Positions 6,573 through 8,307 of a stretch of DNA of 8,307 bases are shown here, piece after piece (position 1 is the first letter of the stretch; the number at the start of each line of letters is the position of its first letter). Below the pieces are notes generated by a model, which worked only from the letters and a program-made list of their open reading frames with translations, did not search any database and was not told where the DNA came from. The position numbers and the translations under genes were made by a program. The DNA is from Spirochaetia bacterium (lineage in GTDB: Bacteria > Spirochaetota > UBA12135). The DNA is taken from the NCBI GenBank assembly GCA_003497555.1, contig DNNS01000636.1:1-8307 (forward strand), in the 5' to 3' direction.

Positions 6573-8156
6573 TTAGTCCTGCCGGGATTTACCGGCTGCT
6601 GCCCGTTCGGTAAATCCCGGCGGCAGAAGATGCTCCCATTTTGCAAGATCAAGATCGCACAGGTCAGGAAGTTCATCCCGACTCGCATCATAAATCTCGC
6701 GTTCAAACCGGGCATGACGATTTTCAGCAGACAAACCCGGCTCATGGAATGAAAACATCGGGTAATGATATTGCAGCGCCGGTTTCCATGTTTTATTATT
6801 ATCCGCTGAAACGTCAAACACCCTGAATTCGTCGTTAATAATATTTCCCGGCAGTCCCCATTTTTTTTCCCATTCCAGCAGGGCGCGGCGTAACCGGTTC
6901 CGCACATCTCCTGTACCTGCTCTGAGTGATTCGCTTTCAAGTATATTCACACATTCGTCAGGATCCTCAGCCAGGTCAAACAGCGTTTCTCTGCCGCCGC
7001 TGTAATGATATATATATTTATAACGCACATCGCGGACCGCTATCCAGCGATGCTCCTCAAAGTGATGCTCCATATACTGGAGAGTACGGTTTTTATCGTT
7101 TCGGAACAGAGATCCTCCGGGTAATTCCCGGTTTCCCGGATATTGAATACCTGCAGCATCAAGCGCAGTCGGAAGCACGTCATTAAGATCCGCAAATTCA
7201 TATATGGTTGATCCGGCGCTCAGGCGTGCGGGATACCTGACGATAAAAGGTATACGCGCAGAAGATTCATACGGCAGACCCTTCTGAAAACGTCCGTGAT
7301 CACCAAGCATTTCGCCGTGATCAGAGGTATGAATAACCAGGGTATTGTCAAGCATACCGCGTTTTTCAAGGGCGAGGAGTATTCTGCCTATTTGTTCATC
7401 AACATGCGTAATGGCGCCATAATAAAGTTCCCGGATGCGCCGCAGATATTTTTCATTATACTCTGACGAAGATCGCTCTGCCGGAGATCCAATCGGTTCC
7501 GGCAGAACCCTGCCCCGGTAAATACCGGCAAACTCATCAACTACATCCCAGGGCGGATGCGGTGCAATAAAACTCGACCAGAGGAAAAAAGGACGGTCAC
7601 TGGTATGATTTTCAATAAAGGCAACCGAACGATCGCCGACCCAGGTTGTGCCGTGATAACGATGTGGAATAAGCGAACGCTGCGGCTGCATGTACAGCAG
7701 ATTACGTACGCCGTGGATATTAAGAATGTGCCCGAGTCCGTTCTCCTTAAGGTACAGTGCGTAATCGTCGTCATTGCGCCTGCCGGGAATTTCCTCCATA
7801 AGCTCCATGCGATCAAAGCCATAATGCCGGCGCGGCGGGACAAAATGCATTTTCCCGGCTGCATGAGTCACATAACCGTGATCGGAAAGCAATTCCGGCA
7901 GGGTGAGAAGGCCTTTGTTCATGGGTTCTTTATTATTTTCAAAGTATCCGTGATAGCGCGTGGTAAGTCCGGTAAGAAGATTATGGCGCGCTGGAATGCA
8001 GACCGGATTTGGGGAATAGGCGCTGGCAAATGTACATCCTTCTTTCACCAGGCGGTCAAGATTCGGCGTTATCATATGCGGATAGCCGCAGGCAGCTATG
8101 GAATCATAACGTTCCTGATCAGCAAATAGAAGCACAATATTCGGCTTTTTAATCAT
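6573..8156 (-). CDS. Sulfatase (formylglycine-dependent, alkaline phosphatase superfamily), probably cytoplasmic
   Basis: This 527-residue enzyme should hydrolyse a sulfate ester. Visible active-site elements, in order, are D13-Q14 in FADQERYD (metal binding, Q in place of the second D of many relatives), the C53-I-P-A-R57 motif followed by LLTG, in which the cysteine becomes formylglycine, K102 and H104 in GKMHF, H200 in APHPPWD, D279-H280 in TSDHGEMLGDHG, and K292 in FQKGLPYE. The length is normal for the family. GKMHFVPP and the CxPAR form recall choline-sulfatase-like and related cytoplasmic sulfatases, but the substrate cannot be assigned. There is no signal peptide: the first strand, PNIVLLFADQ, begins at residue 5. 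The Cys-type motif needs a maturase (anSME or FGE), and none is in the window. The Shine-Dalgarno is weak (A-rich AAAGAAAAA). The gene starts 28 bp after the amidohydrolase-like stop and lies 3 bp before the MFS gene. Confidence 0.93.
   Translation of the reverse strand: MIKKPNIVLLFADQERYDSIAACGYPHMITPNLDRLVKEGCTFASAYSPNPVCIPARHNLLTGLTTRYHGYFENNKEPMNKGLLTLPELLSDHGYVTHAAGKMHFVPPRRHYGFDRMELMEEIPGRRNDDDYALYLKENGLGHILNIHGVRNLLYMQPQRSLIPHRYHGTTWVGDRSVAFIENHTSDRPFFLWSSFIAPHPPWDVVDEFAGIYRGRVLPEPIGSPAERSSSEYNEKYLRRIRELYYGAITHVDEQIGRILLALEKRGMLDNTLVIHTSDHGEMLGDHGRFQKGLPYESSARIPFIVRYPARLSAGSTIYEFADLNDVLPTALDAAGIQYPGNRELPGGSLFRNDKNRTLQYMEHHFEEHRWIAVRDVRYKYIYHYSGGRETLFDLAEDPDECVNILESESLRAGTGDVRNRLRRALLEWEKKWGLPGNIINDEFRVFDVSADNNKTWKPALQYHYPMFSFHEPGLSAENRHARFEREIYDASRDELPDLCDLDLAKWEHLLPPGFTERAAAGKSRQD
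6581..6621 (-). repeat. Perfect 14-bp inverted repeat at the sulfatase 3' end, next to the MFS start
   Basis: GCCGGGATTTACCG at 6581-6594 and CGGTAAATCCCGGC at 6608-6621 are exact reverse complements separated by 13 nt. The element lies within sulfatase codons 512-526. In the mRNA the 3' arm of the hairpin ends directly against the AGGA that serves the MFS ATG at 6569. No T-run follows on either strand, so it is not a standard terminator. It could act in translational coupling, RNA processing or mRNA stabilisation. The structure is seen; the role is inferred. Confidence 0.75.
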
Positions 8157-8184
8157 AATGTTTTTCTTTATGCCGGCCGGAGAT

Positions 8185-8307
8185 TCATTTCATAACCGCA
8201 GCAGCATTTGTATTATATATTTTTTTTAATACCTGATCCGGAAGATCAAGTCCGTAACCTTTCCATCCCTTGGAATATTTTGTGCCTTGAAAACCTCCGC
8301 CTCCCGG
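8185..8307 (-). CDS. C-terminal fragment of a probable amidohydrolase (5' part outside the window)
   Basis: An open frame enters from the right edge and ends at TGA (8187-8185), giving 40 residues. They include KGYGLDLPDQVLKKIYNTNAA followed by VMK and the stop. The pattern LDLP-x-x-VLxKIYxxNA is the usual C-terminal helix of metal-dependent amidohydrolases of the ACMSD/TIM-barrel type, where the asparagine-alanine pair closes the protein. The other two minus-strand frames here hit stops earlier and give no recognisable pattern. It lies 28 bp upstream of the sulfatase on the same strand, so it probably belongs to the same operon. The metal-binding residues are outside the window, so the family call rests on this tail alone and other families remain possible. 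Confidence 0.55.
   Translation of the reverse strand, partial: PGGGGFQGTKYSKGWKGYGLDLPDQVLKKIYNTNAAAVMK

Noticed and set aside
7557..8129. Long plus-strand open frame (190 codons) antisense to the sulfatase
   Set aside because: It lies fully opposite a well-supported sulfatase with intact motifs, its translation shows no family pattern, and GC-rich coding DNA often leaves such frames open.
8173..8180. CCGGCCGG palindrome between the amidohydrolase-like tail and the sulfatase
   Set aside because: It has only eight bases and no loop or T-run, so it is too short to call a terminator or operator.

Overview
The window reads as part of a carbohydrate- or sulfate-ester-utilisation region from a saprophytic or gut bacterium. 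It holds a secreted right-handed beta-helix protein, an FGly-type sulfatase, an MFS transporter and two AraC-type regulators with different sensor domains. This mix, including an AraC protein with a LacI-like sugar-sensing half, is common in Lentisphaerae/Verrucomicrobia-type (PVC) genomes and also occurs in Spirochaetota and Bacteroidota, so the phylum is only a guess. No rRNA, tRNA, CRISPR array or mobile element is visible.

Layout. On the plus strand, an AT-rich 126-bp leader with a TATAAT box precedes a TTG-started XylR-like regulator (127-1362). Everything else is on the minus strand, transcribed from right to left. At the right edge is the C-terminal tail of a probable amidohydrolase (8185-8307, cut by the window). 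A sulfatase follows 28 bp later (6573-8156), and 3 bp after its stop comes an MFS transporter (5325-6569). Next, after a 62-bp gap, is an AraC regulator with a cupin-like N-terminus (4318-5262). The spacing suggests these four form one operon. A 142-bp control region (4176-4317) with a CcpA/LacI-type palindrome then leads to a large exported beta-helix protein (1377-4175), which converges on the first regulator with only 14 bp between stop codons.

Working model (inference). The exported beta-helix protein binds or cuts an extracellular glycan. The MFS protein imports a small, possibly sulfated product. The sulfatase, which has no signal peptide, removes sulfate in the cytoplasm, and the amidohydrolase-like enzyme acts on the same or a related compound. 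The two AraC proteins sense pathway ligands, and a LacI/CcpA-type repressor probably controls the beta-helix gene separately.

The least expected items are a perfect 14-bp inverted repeat in the last codons of the sulfatase, directly against the MFS ribosome-binding site; a tandem duplication of about 210 residues at the end of the beta-helix protein; and the near-perfect cre-like operator in front of that gene. I see no clear evidence of a wholly new system.
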